NCBI GenBank assembly: GCA_937874315.1
Contig: CALNAE010000023.1
Coordinates: 1 to 44,732 of the forward strand
DNA from: an uncultured Bifidobacterium sp.
Lineage (GTDB): Bacteria > Actinomycetota > Actinomycetes > Actinomycetales > Bifidobacteriaceae
DNA: 44,732 nt
Direction of reading: 5' to 3'
Shown here piece by piece: positions 26,903 through 35,449 of this stretch; position 1 is the stretch's first letter; every line of letters begins with the position of its first letter. The notes below the pieces were generated by a model. The model searched no databases. It saw nothing but the letters and a program-made list of their open reading frames with translations, and was not told the DNA's origin. The position numbers were made by a program, and so were the translations under genes.

Positions 26903-27862
26903 ATGACAGCAATGTTGAAGGGCCCCGGACATCACCTCGATGTCCACAAGGATCTTGACGCGGATCAGAAGGCCGAGGTGCTTATAGAGGCGTTGCCATG
27001 GCTGGAGGAATTCGCCGGACAGCGGGTCGTCGTGAAATATGGCGGCAACGCCATGATCGACGAGCATCTCAAGGAATGCTTCGCGCAGGACATGGTCTTC
27101 TTGCGTCAGGTTGGCATGCATCCGGTCGTTGTGCATGGCGGTGGGCCCCAGATATCCCACATGCTCAAGGCCTTGGGCATCCAGTCTGAATTCAAAGGCG
27201 GCCTTCGCGTCACTTCCCCCCAGGCCATGGATGTGGTGAGGATGGTCCTGACGGGAAAGGTCTCCAGGGAGCTGGTCGGCCTGATCAACTCCCACGGGCC
27301 GTTTGCGGTCGGACTGTCCGGCGAGGACGGCGGGCTGTTCTCTGCAGCTCAGCGCCAGCCGATCATCGACGGAAAACGCACGGATATCGGACAGGTCGGT
27401 GACGTGGTCAGCGTGGACTCCTCCGCGGTGGAGGACCTGATCGCGGCCGGTAGGATTCCCGTGGTGTCATCGGTGGCACCCAACGAGGACAACGCCACGG
27501 AAGTGCTCAACGTCAATGCGGATTCGGCTGCGGCCGCGCTCGCCGCCGCGCTGGGAGCGCGTAAATTCATTATCCTCACCGATGTCGATGGGCTGTATGC
27601 CGATTGGCCAGATACCAATTCGTTGATCGGCACAATGGGCGTGGAAACGCTGCGTGATTTGCTTCCCGAGCTTCATTCGGGCATGAGACCGAAGATGGAG
27701 GCATGTGTTCGAGCTTTGGATGGAGGAGTCACCCAGGCGCATATCATTGACGGGCGCAAACCGCATTCGATTCTCAACGAGATATTCACAACGGCCGGTT
27801 TGGGCACCATGGTGGTCCCCGGCGAAGGAATGAAAATGAGGAATGCATATGTCGACGAATGA
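26903..27862 (+). CDS. argB: N-acetylglutamate kinase
   Basis: Phosphorylates N-acetylglutamate with ATP. 319 residues, amino-acid-kinase fold: phosphate-binding VVKYGGNAM (Lys45), substrate-binding VVHGGGPQISHML and RVTSPQAMDVV, and the ATP site FIILTDVDGLYADWPD. An N-terminal helix of about 25 residues before the core is the extension seen in hexameric, arginine-inhibited kinases, so feedback inhibition by arginine is likely (inference). Its end overlaps argD by 14 bp. Confidence 0.95.
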   Translation: MTAMLKGPGHHLDVHKDLDADQKAEVLIEALPWLEEFAGQRVVVKYGGNAMIDEHLKECFAQDMVFLRQVGMHPVVVHGGGPQISHMLKALGIQSEFKGGLRVTSPQAMDVVRMVLTGKVSRELVGLINSHGPFAVGLSGEDGGLFSAAQRQPIIDGKRTDIGQVGDVVSVDSSAVEDLIAAGRIPVVSSVAPNEDNATEVLNVNADSAAAALAAALGARKFIILTDVDGLYADWPDTNSLIGTMGVETLRDLLPELHSGMRPKMEACVRALDGGVTQAHIIDGRKPHSILNEIFTTAGLGTMVVPGEGMKMRNAYVDE

Positions 27863-29183
27863 GAACGAAACGGAACTGTCAGAGGATGGCGGACACGTTC
27901 CCAATGCCATGGGACCGCAGGACGAGCACTGGCTGGATGAATATTCGGATGTGCACATGAACGTCTTCGGCGCCCCGCTACGGGTGATGGATCATGGCAG
28001 CGGCACGCGACTGTGGGATATCGACGGCAACGAGTACCTCGATTTCCTCGCGGGAATCGCGGTGAACGCGTTGGGATATGCCCATCCGGCGTGGGTGAAG
28101 GCGGTCGGCGAGCAGGCGGCGTTGGTCGCCCACACCAGCAATTACTTCGCCACCCGGCCGCAGATCGAACTGGCGCGGCGTCTCGTATCCATCGCAGGTG
28201 CGCCTGAGGGGTCTCATGTCTACTTCGGCAACTCGGGAGCCGAGGCCAATGAAGCGGCGATCAAATTGGCGAGGCTCTATGGTCGCACGCTGCCCGGCGC
28301 CCTGCCTTCGATGGGAGGCAAGCCGGCTAGGATCCTGGCCCTGACCCACGGGTTCCATGGCAGGACGCTCGGGGCGTTGAGCGCCACGTGGAAACCGTCC
28401 ATCCGCAAGCCGTTTGAACCGCTGCTGCCGGCGGTGGAATTCGTAGAGTCCGGCGACACCCTCGCCATGGTCGAGGCTTTCGCGCAGACCGGGAACGGTC
28501 CATATGGCAAGGGGCCGGTCGCAGCGGTGATTCTTGAACTCATCCAAGGCGAGGCGGGCGTGCGTCCATTGGATGCCGATTATGTCAAGGCCGTCAGGAG
28601 CATCTGCGATGTCCATCACGCGCTGATGATCATCGATGAGGTGCAGACGGGCATCGGACGGACCGGACACTGGTTCGCCTTCCAATGCGATGCGTTGTCG
28701 GGCGGCGTGGTCCCCGATGCGGTGACCTTTGCCAAGGCAGTCGCCTCGGGATTCCCGATGGGAGGACTGATCGCCTTCGGCAAACCGTTAAGCGATTTGT
28801 TCACGCCGGGTTCGCATGGTTCGACCTTCGCAGGCAATCCCCTCGGGGCCGCAGCAGCGCTTGCAACCTTGAAGACCATCGAGGCCGATAACCTGCTGCG
28901 CAACGCCCGGGAACGTGGCGCGCAACTTCGCCGGGGCATCATGGCATGCGCCAGTCCTCTGTTCGAATATGTCCGAGGGCAGGGACTGCTGTTGGCCATC
29001 CAATTGACGCATCCCTGCGCCCATGCGGCCATGCAGTGGGCATTGGAACACGGATTGATCGTCAACGCCGTCGCCCCCGACGCGTTGCGGCTCGCCCCGC
29101 CGCTGATCGTCAGCGAGACCGACGTCGATGAAGCGGTCGCGATCCTGGGGGCCATGCCCGCCGATCTGCCGAACGATCGATGA
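27849..29183 (+). CDS. argD: Acetylornithine aminotransferase
   Basis: PLP enzyme that makes N-acetylornithine from the semialdehyde and glutamate. 444 residues, about 40 longer than usual because of a hydrophilic, acidic N-terminus. Class III aminotransferase landmarks: DIDGNEYLDFLAGIAVNALGYAHP, FGNSGAEANEAAIKLAR, ALTHGFHGRTLG, IIDEVQTGIGRTG, PLP lysine in VTFAKAVASGFPMG, and GSTFAGNPLG. ATG 27849 is preferred because GAGGA is six bases upstream; the ATG at 27843 abuts it. Confidence 0.95.
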   Translation: MSTNENETELSEDGGHVPNAMGPQDEHWLDEYSDVHMNVFGAPLRVMDHGSGTRLWDIDGNEYLDFLAGIAVNALGYAHPAWVKAVGEQAALVAHTSNYFATRPQIELARRLVSIAGAPEGSHVYFGNSGAEANEAAIKLARLYGRTLPGALPSMGGKPARILALTHGFHGRTLGALSATWKPSIRKPFEPLLPAVEFVESGDTLAMVEAFAQTGNGPYGKGPVAAVILELIQGEAGVRPLDADYVKAVRSICDVHHALMIIDEVQTGIGRTGHWFAFQCDALSGGVVPDAVTFAKAVASGFPMGGLIAFGKPLSDLFTPGSHGSTFAGNPLGAAAALATLKTIEADNLLRNARERGAQLRRGIMACASPLFEYVRGQGLLLAIQLTHPCAHAAMQWALEHGLIVNAVAPDALRLAPPLIVSETDVDEAVAILGAMPADLPNDR

Positions 29184-29283
29184 TGGCACGGGCGATGCGA
29201 TGTCGTGGATCGACGTCGACGAGGGAACGAATGCGGGAGAGACGAGACAGCAAGAATGCGCGACAGAAATGAAAGGAACGAAG

Positions 29284-30249
29284 ATGACGGGTCAACTACG
29301 GCATATGCTGCGTGACGACGATATCGATCATGATGAGCAGTTGGAGATTCTGCGCCTGGGAATGAAATTCCGTGAGAATCGGTTCTACAAGCGCCCCTTC
29401 GAAGGGCCGAAGGCGGTGGCGGTGCTATTCGACAAACCCAGCACCCGCACCCGGTCGAGTTTCTCCATCGGAGTGGCGGAACTGGGCGGATATCCGCTGG
29501 TCATCGATAAATCCGGTTCGCAACTGGGCCGGGGAGAGCCGGTCGCGGACACCGCTCGCGTGCTCACCCGCATGGCCTCGGGGATCGTCTGGCGCACCTT
29601 TGGTCAGGAACGTGTCGAGCAGATGGCGCGATATGCCACCGTGCCGGTGATCAATGCGTTGACCGATGAGTTCCACCCCTGCCAGGTACTGGCAGATTTT
29701 CTGACCATCGCACAGCTGCGTGGCGGCGTCGATGCTCTCGCGGGCAAGACCATAGCCTATCTGGGCGATGCCTCCAACAACATGGCCAATTCCTATCTAC
29801 TAGCCGGCGCAGTGGCGGGCATGCACGTACGTGTGGCGGGCCCCAACGGGTATCTGCCGAAGGATGATATCGTCGCTGACGCGCAGCGCATCGCGCAGCG
29901 CAATGCGGGCTCCATCCTGGTGACGACCGATCCGGAACAGGCGGCCGCGGGCGCGGATTGCATCTTTACCGACACCTGGGTGTCGATGGGTGAGGAGAGC
30001 GAATACGCCATTCGGTCCAAGCCGTTCCAGCCGTATCAGGTCAACGATGCGCTGATGCGGCTGGCAAGGCCCGATGCGTTGTTCCAACACTGTCTTCCGG
30101 CCTATCGAGGCAAGGAAGTCACGGCTTCAGTGATAGACGGCCCGCAATCGGTGGTGTGGGATGAGGCGGAGAACCGGCTGCACGCGCAGAAGGCGTTGAT
30201 GACGTGGTTGGTTGGCGTGCAACGTGGCGATCAGGATTTGCTGGCCTGA
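29284..30249 (+). CDS. argF: Ornithine carbamoyltransferase
   Basis: Makes citrulline from ornithine and carbamoyl phosphate. 321 residues, normal length. The carbamoyl-phosphate site STRTRSSF, HPCQ in DEFHPCQVLADFLTI and the ornithine-binding Cys in FQHCLPAYRGKEV are all present. ATG 29284 has AAAGGA eight bases upstream; the frame runs 52 codons further upstream without coding quality. The 100-bp gap after argD is the largest between argC and argR. Confidence 0.95.
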   Translation: MTGQLRHMLRDDDIDHDEQLEILRLGMKFRENRFYKRPFEGPKAVAVLFDKPSTRTRSSFSIGVAELGGYPLVIDKSGSQLGRGEPVADTARVLTRMASGIVWRTFGQERVEQMARYATVPVINALTDEFHPCQVLADFLTIAQLRGGVDALAGKTIAYLGDASNNMANSYLLAGAVAGMHVRVAGPNGYLPKDDIVADAQRIAQRNAGSILVTTDPEQAAAGADCIFTDTWVSMGEESEYAIRSKPFQPYQVNDALMRLARPDALFQHCLPAYRGKEVTASVIDGPQSVVWDEAENRLHAQKALMTWLVGVQRGDQDLLA

Positions 30250-30250
30250 C

Positions 30251-30784
30251 ATGACGGAATATCAAGAGACGCGGTTGCAACGGCCTACCACGCGGACGGC
30301 GAGACTCAGCGCCATCGAGGAGGTGCTCGCGCGTCATATCGTCACCTCTCAATCTCAGTTGGCGTCGATTCTGGACGAGGAGGGCATCGCGGTGACTCAG
30401 GCGACACTGAGCCGCGACCTGGATGAGATCAACGCCACCAAGACCAGGCTCGCCGATGGAACCGTGGCCTATGCCACTGGCGTGACTGAGACCGGCCATG
30501 AGCCCGAGGCCGCCGCCGCGCAGGTGCGTGAACGGGTGGAGCAGCAGCTGACCAAGGTACTGTCCGGACTGGTGGTGTCGGTGGCCGATGCGCGGAATCT
30601 GGTGATCGTGCACACGCCTTCGGGTGCGGCCCAATACGTGGCCAGCGTCATCGATCGGCAGCCGCTGGATGGCGTGCTGGGCACCATCGCCGGTGATGAC
30701 ACCGTGTTGCTGGTCTGCCTGGATGATGGCAGGACGCACGAGTTCGCACAATGGCTGTTGGAAGTCGCTTCGCGCATGCGATGA
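30251..30784 (+). CDS. argR: Arginine repressor
   Basis: Arginine-responsive DNA-binding regulator that binds ARG boxes as a hexamer. 177 residues: a winged helix at about 20-75 with the recognition sequence TQATLSRDLDEINATK, and a C-terminal oligomerisation and arginine-binding domain with GTIAGDDTVLLVCLDD (about 140-155), whose Gly-Asp-Asp holds arginine. It begins one base after the argF stop, inside the operon it should control; both operon-type promoters in the window carry a TGCATA palindrome. Confidence 0.95.
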   Translation: MTEYQETRLQRPTTRTARLSAIEEVLARHIVTSQSQLASILDEEGIAVTQATLSRDLDEINATKTRLADGTVAYATGVTETGHEPEAAAAQVRERVEQQLTKVLSGLVVSVADARNLVIVHTPSGAAQYVASVIDRQPLDGVLGTIAGDDTVLLVCLDDGRTHEFAQWLLEVASRMR

Positions 30785-30857
30785 GCGTGAGCGGCATGCG
30801 CGAGATAGTCGAATCGGCACCCGGCCGCTTTGTGCGCGGTGAGCGCGACTCACCGAA

Positions 30858-30887
30858 TGCATAAATATGCATAGTTCCGTATATACT
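30858..30887 (+). promoter_or_regulatory. ARG box and promoter before argG
   Basis: TGCATAAATATGCA (30858-30871) repeats the argC box with one central mismatch. TATACT at 30882-30887 gives the -10, and a degenerate second half (CCGTATATACTTGCGG) overlaps it. argG starts 29 bases later. So argGH probably has its own ArgR-controlled promoter inside the cluster. Confidence 0.7.
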
Positions 30888-30915
30888 TGCGGTATTGATC
30901 GTAGAAAGGCTGAAG

Positions 30916-32154
30916 ATGAGCGACAAGAATCGAATCGTCCTGGCATACTCCGGTGGGCTTGATACCTCCGTTGCCATTGCATATCTCAAGGAGCGCACCG
31001 GCAAGGATGTCGTAGCCGTGTCACTCGACGTCGGGCAGGGAGGGGAAAGCCTGGAGACCATTAAGCAACGTGCATTGGCCTGTGGAGCGGTCGAAGCGTA
31101 TGTCGTGGATGCCCGCGAGGAATTCGCCAATGAATACTGCATGCGCGCGTTGCAGGCCAACGCGATGTACGAAGGCGTATATCCCTTGGTTTCCGCCATC
31201 TCACGGCCGTTGATCACCAAGCATCTCGTGCGCGCGGCGCACCAGTTCGGGGCGGATACCATCTCCCACGGTTGTACCGGCAAAGGCAACGATCAGGTGC
31301 GATTCGAGGTCTCCATCCAATCGATCGATCCGACGCTCAAGGCGATCAGCCCGATCAGGGACCTGTCGTTGACGCGTGACGTCGAGATTCGGTTCGCCAA
31401 GGAACACGAGCTGCCGATCGTGCAGACCGAAAAAAGCCCGTACTCCATCGATCAGAACGTTTGGGGAAGGGCCATCGAGACCGGTTTCCTCGAAGATCCG
31501 TGGAACGGTCCGACCAAGGATTGTTACGCGTATACCGATGATCCGTCGTTTCCACCGATGGCCGATGAGGTGGTCATCGAGTTCAAGCAGGGCGTCCCGG
31601 TCGCCATTGACGGCCAGAGCGTCACCCCGCTGCAGGCGATCGAAGAGATGAACCGTCGTGCCGGGGCCCAAGGCATCGGTCGCATCGATCTGATCGAGGA
31701 TCGTCTGGTGGGCATCAAATCGCGTGAACTCTATGAGGCTCCTGGCGCCGTAGCCCTGATCTGCGCGCATGAGGAACTGGAGAACTGCTGCTTGGAGCGT
31801 GAACAGCATCGTATCAAGCGTGACATCGACAAACGCTGGGGCGAGTTGGTATACGACGCGCAGTGGTTCTCTCCCGCGGTCCACTCCCTGAACGCCTTCA
31901 TCGAAGATACGCAACGCTATGTCTCCGGTGAGATCCGCATGACGTTGCATGCGGGCCGCGCGGTGGTGACGGGCCGCAGATCTGATACCTCGCTGTATGA
32001 CTATAAGCTCGCCACCTACGATTCGGGGGATACCTTCGATCAGAACGCGTCCAACGGCTTCATCGAGATTTACGGACTGCCGAGCAAGGTCGCGGCCGCG
32101 CGCGACGTCAAATTCGGCAACGGTATCGAGGTGCCCAAGGAAACCGTCAGATAG
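30916..32154 (+). CDS. argG: Argininosuccinate synthase
   Basis: Joins citrulline and aspartate with ATP. 412 residues. The ATP-binding P-loop LAYSGGLDTSVAI lies near the start; ISHGCTGKGNDQVRFE and the SPIRDLSLTRDVEIRFAKEHEL region are standard. ATG 30916 has AAAGG six bases upstream; a TTG at 30895 in frame is unlikely as it touches the promoter region. argH follows after 33 bp. Confidence 0.95.
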   Translation: MSDKNRIVLAYSGGLDTSVAIAYLKERTGKDVVAVSLDVGQGGESLETIKQRALACGAVEAYVVDAREEFANEYCMRALQANAMYEGVYPLVSAISRPLITKHLVRAAHQFGADTISHGCTGKGNDQVRFEVSIQSIDPTLKAISPIRDLSLTRDVEIRFAKEHELPIVQTEKSPYSIDQNVWGRAIETGFLEDPWNGPTKDCYAYTDDPSFPPMADEVVIEFKQGVPVAIDGQSVTPLQAIEEMNRRAGAQGIGRIDLIEDRLVGIKSRELYEAPGAVALICAHEELENCCLEREQHRIKRDIDKRWGELVYDAQWFSPAVHSLNAFIEDTQRYVSGEIRMTLHAGRAVVTGRRSDTSLYDYKLATYDSGDTFDQNASNGFIEIYGLPSKVAAARDVKFGNGIEVPKETVR

Positions 32155-32187
32155 CGGGTCGGATAGCGCGAAACAAAGGAGCAACGC

Positions 32188-33675
32188 ATGACGCATGCAA
32201 CATCGTCGAATGGCGACCATCTCGCCCTCTGGGGTGGACGATTCACGTCAGGGCCTTCCGAAGCGTTGGCACGACTGTCGAAATCCACGCAGTTCGACTG
32301 GCGGCTGGCCGACGACGATATCGCAGGTTCCCGTGCGCATGCCCGTGCATTGGCAAGGGCGAGGCTGCTCAGTCCCGATGAGCTCAACAGGATGGAGAGC
32401 GCACTCGACGAGTTGCAGCGTCATGTTGACGATGCAAGTTTCGTGCCGGTCGAGGCCGATGAGGATGAGGCCACCGCGCTGGAACGTGGCCTGTTGCAGA
32501 TCGCCGGCGATGAGTTGGGAGGCAAGCTGCGGGCCGGGCGCTCGCGCAACGATCAGATTGCCACCTTGATACGTATGTGGTTGCGTCGTCATGCCCGCAT
32601 GGTGGCTTCGAACGTCATCGCCGTCGTGGAAGCGATTCTCGCCCAGGCGCGCGATGCGGGAACCGCGGTCATGCCGGGCAGAACGCATATGCAGCATGCC
32701 CAGCCCGTATTGCTGGCCCATCAGCTCATGGCGCACGCGTGGCCGCTCATGCGCGATGTGCAACGACTAATCGATTGGGATGCTCGCATTGATGAGAGTC
32801 CCTATGGTTCGGGGGCGCTCGCGGGTAACACTCTAGGACTCGATCCCGATGCCGTGGCCAAGGAGCTTGGTTTTTCGAAGGTGGCCGACAACTCCATCGA
32901 CGGCACGGCCAGTCGAGACGCGACCGCTGAGTTCTCGTTCATCGCCGCGATGATCGGGGTCGATATCAGCCGGTTGAGCGAGGAGATCATCATCTGGAAT
33001 TCTCAGGAGTTTGGCTTCGTCACCCTCGACGACGGGTACTCCACAGGCTCATCCATCATGCCACAGAAGAAGAATCCGGATGTCGCCGAACTCGCCCGCG
33101 GCAAGGCCGGGCGCATGATCGGCGATTTGACCGGGTTGATGGCCACGCTCAAAGGGTTGCCGACCGCATACGCGCGTGACTTGCAGGAGGATAAGGAAGC
33201 GGTGTTCGATCAGGTCGACACTCTGTCTGTGGTGCTGCCGGCTTTCGCGGGCATGGTACGGACCATGTCGTTTGATCGCAAACGGCTTGAGAGCGAGGCT
33301 CCCACGGGATTCGCGCTGGCCACCGACATCGCCGAGTGGTTGGTCAAACAGGGGGTGCCGTTCCGGCATGCACACGAGCTTTCCGGCATCTGCGTCAAAA
33401 CCGCGGAGTCGAGGGGCGTCGAATTATGGGATCTTGAAGATGGCGATTTTCGGCGTATCTTCAAGGGCTTTCTGCCTCAAGAATGCGCGGCCGATGTCCG
33501 TGGCGTGCTCTCCACTCAAGGGTCGGTCGCCGCTCGCGACGGCAAGGGAGGCACCGCGCCGATACGCGTGCGCGAACAAATCGCTGCCGCCGCCAGACGT
33601 CTCACCGCGTTGCGTGCTTTTGCGGCGTCGACCAGCGACGGCAGTGCCTATAAGCCGCCGCAAACCTTAAGCTGA
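32188..33675 (+). CDS. argH: Argininosuccinate lyase
   Basis: Last step: splits argininosuccinate to arginine and fumarate. 495 residues, slightly longer than the usual 460-470. Fumarase-superfamily signature GSSIMPQKKNPDVAEL (catalytic Ser loop), MPGRTHMQHAQPVLLAH (His), and LWGGRFTSGPSEAL at the start. AAAGGAG lies six bases before the ATG. The last residues and the stop codon run into a run of 9-bp repeats, so the C-terminus may be recently altered. Confidence 0.95.
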   Translation: MTHATSSNGDHLALWGGRFTSGPSEALARLSKSTQFDWRLADDDIAGSRAHARALARARLLSPDELNRMESALDELQRHVDDASFVPVEADEDEATALERGLLQIAGDELGGKLRAGRSRNDQIATLIRMWLRRHARMVASNVIAVVEAILAQARDAGTAVMPGRTHMQHAQPVLLAHQLMAHAWPLMRDVQRLIDWDARIDESPYGSGALAGNTLGLDPDAVAKELGFSKVADNSIDGTASRDATAEFSFIAAMIGVDISRLSEEIIIWNSQEFGFVTLDDGYSTGSSIMPQKKNPDVAELARGKAGRMIGDLTGLMATLKGLPTAYARDLQEDKEAVFDQVDTLSVVLPAFAGMVRTMSFDRKRLESEAPTGFALATDIAEWLVKQGVPFRHAHELSGICVKTAESRGVELWDLEDGDFRRIFKGFLPQECAADVRGVLSTQGSVAARDGKGGTAPIRVREQIAAAARRLTALRAFAASTSDGSAYKPPQTLS

Positions 33676-33716
33676 ATCTGCTGAACCTGCTGAACCTGCT
33701 GAATCTGCTGAACCCG
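33672..33716. repeat. Five 9-bp tandem repeats over the argH stop codon
   Basis: Units CTGAATCTG / CTGAACCTG occur five times without a gap, and a sixth degenerate unit (TTGAATTTT) follows. The argH TGA is in the first unit. The frame shifted by +1 reads the array as Ala-Glu-Ser/Pro repeats and stays open to a TGA at 33857-33859. The rest of the 236-bp gap before tyrS shows no gene that I trust. Confidence 0.8.
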
Positions 33717-33911
33717 TTGAATTTTGCCGCATCCGTTCACGTTTCGGCGTGGTGCATGGCGGCACGGGTTTCGATGTGGCCATCGTGACCGGCGTCCGTC
33801 AACACGCTGTTGTCTGCCAAGACGAAAGCCCGTTGTGTCTGTGTGGCATGCAAGACTGATTGCGTTTGCATATCGTCGGACGACACAATTGGATAGGGAG
33901 ATGCTGAGAGT

Positions 33912-35234
33912 ATGGTTCAGGTGACCGATTTCAGACAGGCGGGATTCGATTCCCTCTGCGATGAATTGCAATGGCGAGGCCTGATCGCGCAATCCACGGA
34001 TCGCGATCGGCTTAAGATGCTCCTGGACGGCACTGCGACTTCGTTCTATGCCGGGTTCGATCCGACGGCGGCTTCCCTGCATGTGGGAAACCTGGTCCAG
34101 TTGATCATCATGAGGCATCTGCAGGCCGCCGGGCATCATCCGATCGCGCTGGTCGGAGGCGCCACCGGGTTGATCGGTGATCCGCGCCAGAGCGGTGAGC
34201 GGACGTTGAATACCAAGGATATCGTGAAGGCATGGGCCGATCGGCTCAAGAACCAGATCGGCGGGATCCTTGAAACCGACGGCGCGAATCCGGTACGGTT
34301 CGTCAGTAACTACGACTGGGTCAAAGACATGACCGTCATCGATTTTCTACGTGATGTCGGCAAAAATTTCCGTGTCGGCACCATGCTTTCGAAAGACATC
34401 ATCGCGCGCCGCCTCAATTCGCAGGAGGGCATCTCCTTCACCGAATTCAGCTATCAGGTGCTGCAGGGCAACGATTTCCTTCACCTCTATGACATGTTTG
34501 GATGCAATTTGCAGATGGGCGGCTCGGACCAGTGGGGCAACCTGACCTCTGGACTCGACCTGATCCACAAGGTGCGCGGCGTCGACGTCAGCGTGTTCAC
34601 CAGCCCGATCATTACCGACAGCCAAGGCAAAAAATTCGGCAAATCCGAGGGCAACGCGATCTGGCTTGATCCGGAGATGCTCAGTCCTTACAAGTTCTAC
34701 CAGTTCTGGCTCAATCAACCCGACGACCAGGTCGTGAAGCTGTTGAAAGCGTTCACGTTCCTCTCGCGTGCGCAGATCGAACAGCTCGGCCAGCAGACGC
34801 GGGACGATCCTGGTGCTCGCGCCGGGCAGCGTGCTTTGGCGTGGGAGGTCACCAGTCTGGTGCACGGAGAATCCGCCACCCAGGCGGCCATCGATGCGGC
34901 GAAAGCGTTGTTTGGGCGTGGCGGTGATTTGGGCGCCATTGATGCCGGGACCCTCCAGGCAGCCCTGGAAGGACTCAAGGTCGACGATGGTGAAGGCGGT
35001 AAGATGTTCGTCGCCGCCGAACCTGGTCAGCGGGTGATGCAGTGTGGCGTCGATGCGGGGCTGTTCCATTCGCTTTCCGAAGCACGCAAGACCATCTCAT
35101 CGGGCGGCTTCTACGTGAACAATGCACGAGTCGACGATGCGGAGCGGGTGCTGAGTGAAGAGGATTTCCTGCACGGTCGGTTCGCGTTGATTCGTCGCGG
35201 CAAGAAGGCGTTGGGCGTTGTCGAGCGTCGCTGA
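33912..35234 (+). CDS. tyrS: Tyrosyl-tRNA synthetase
   Basis: Charges tRNA-Tyr. 440 residues, class I, TyrRS-F type by length. Tyrosine site FYAGFDPTAASLHVGNLVQL includes the HIGH-type HVGN; KFGKSEGN is the KMSKS loop; GCNLQMGGSDQWGN binds tyrosine. The C-terminus is an S4-like RNA-binding domain (SEARKTISSGGFYVNNARVDD). No T-box leader is recognised upstream. The gene starts the conserved tyrS-tlyA-nadK-recN block. Confidence 0.95.
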   Translation: MVQVTDFRQAGFDSLCDELQWRGLIAQSTDRDRLKMLLDGTATSFYAGFDPTAASLHVGNLVQLIIMRHLQAAGHHPIALVGGATGLIGDPRQSGERTLNTKDIVKAWADRLKNQIGGILETDGANPVRFVSNYDWVKDMTVIDFLRDVGKNFRVGTMLSKDIIARRLNSQEGISFTEFSYQVLQGNDFLHLYDMFGCNLQMGGSDQWGNLTSGLDLIHKVRGVDVSVFTSPIITDSQGKKFGKSEGNAIWLDPEMLSPYKFYQFWLNQPDDQVVKLLKAFTFLSRAQIEQLGQQTRDDPGARAGQRALAWEVTSLVHGESATQAAIDAAKALFGRGGDLGAIDAGTLQAALEGLKVDDGEGGKMFVAAEPGQRVMQCGVDAGLFHSLSEARKTISSGGFYVNNARVDDAERVLSEEDFLHGRFALIRRGKKALGVVERR

Positions 35235-35344
35235 TGCCATCGCATTCGGCGCTGTCGTAACAGAATCGACGTCGGCTCGATTCGGCGACATGATCGTACG
35301 CCGGGGCTGTGCGTGCCCGCATGGGTTGGATATGGATACCATGG

Positions 35345-35363
35345 ATGCACGGATGATGTGCAT
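35345..35363. promoter_or_regulatory. Short dyad in the gap after tyrS
   Basis: ATGCAC, seven bases, then GTGCAT: a perfect 6-bp inverted repeat in the 215-bp gap between tyrS and the Gly/Arg-rich protein. It has no T-run, so it is not a clear terminator. The rest of the gap shows only the AAGGA ribosome site of the next gene. Confidence 0.3.
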
Positions 35364-35449
35364 TTGGCCGGTAATCATGCGGCAGATAACTGAGAACGTA
35401 GCAATCGGCGTCCAGCATGGAGCGGACGCGAAAAGGCAAGGAACAATAA

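Noticed and set aside
33724..33924. 66-codon frame between argH and tyrS
   Set aside because: Arg/Cys/His-rich product with no ribosome site; runs into the tyrS start in another frame.
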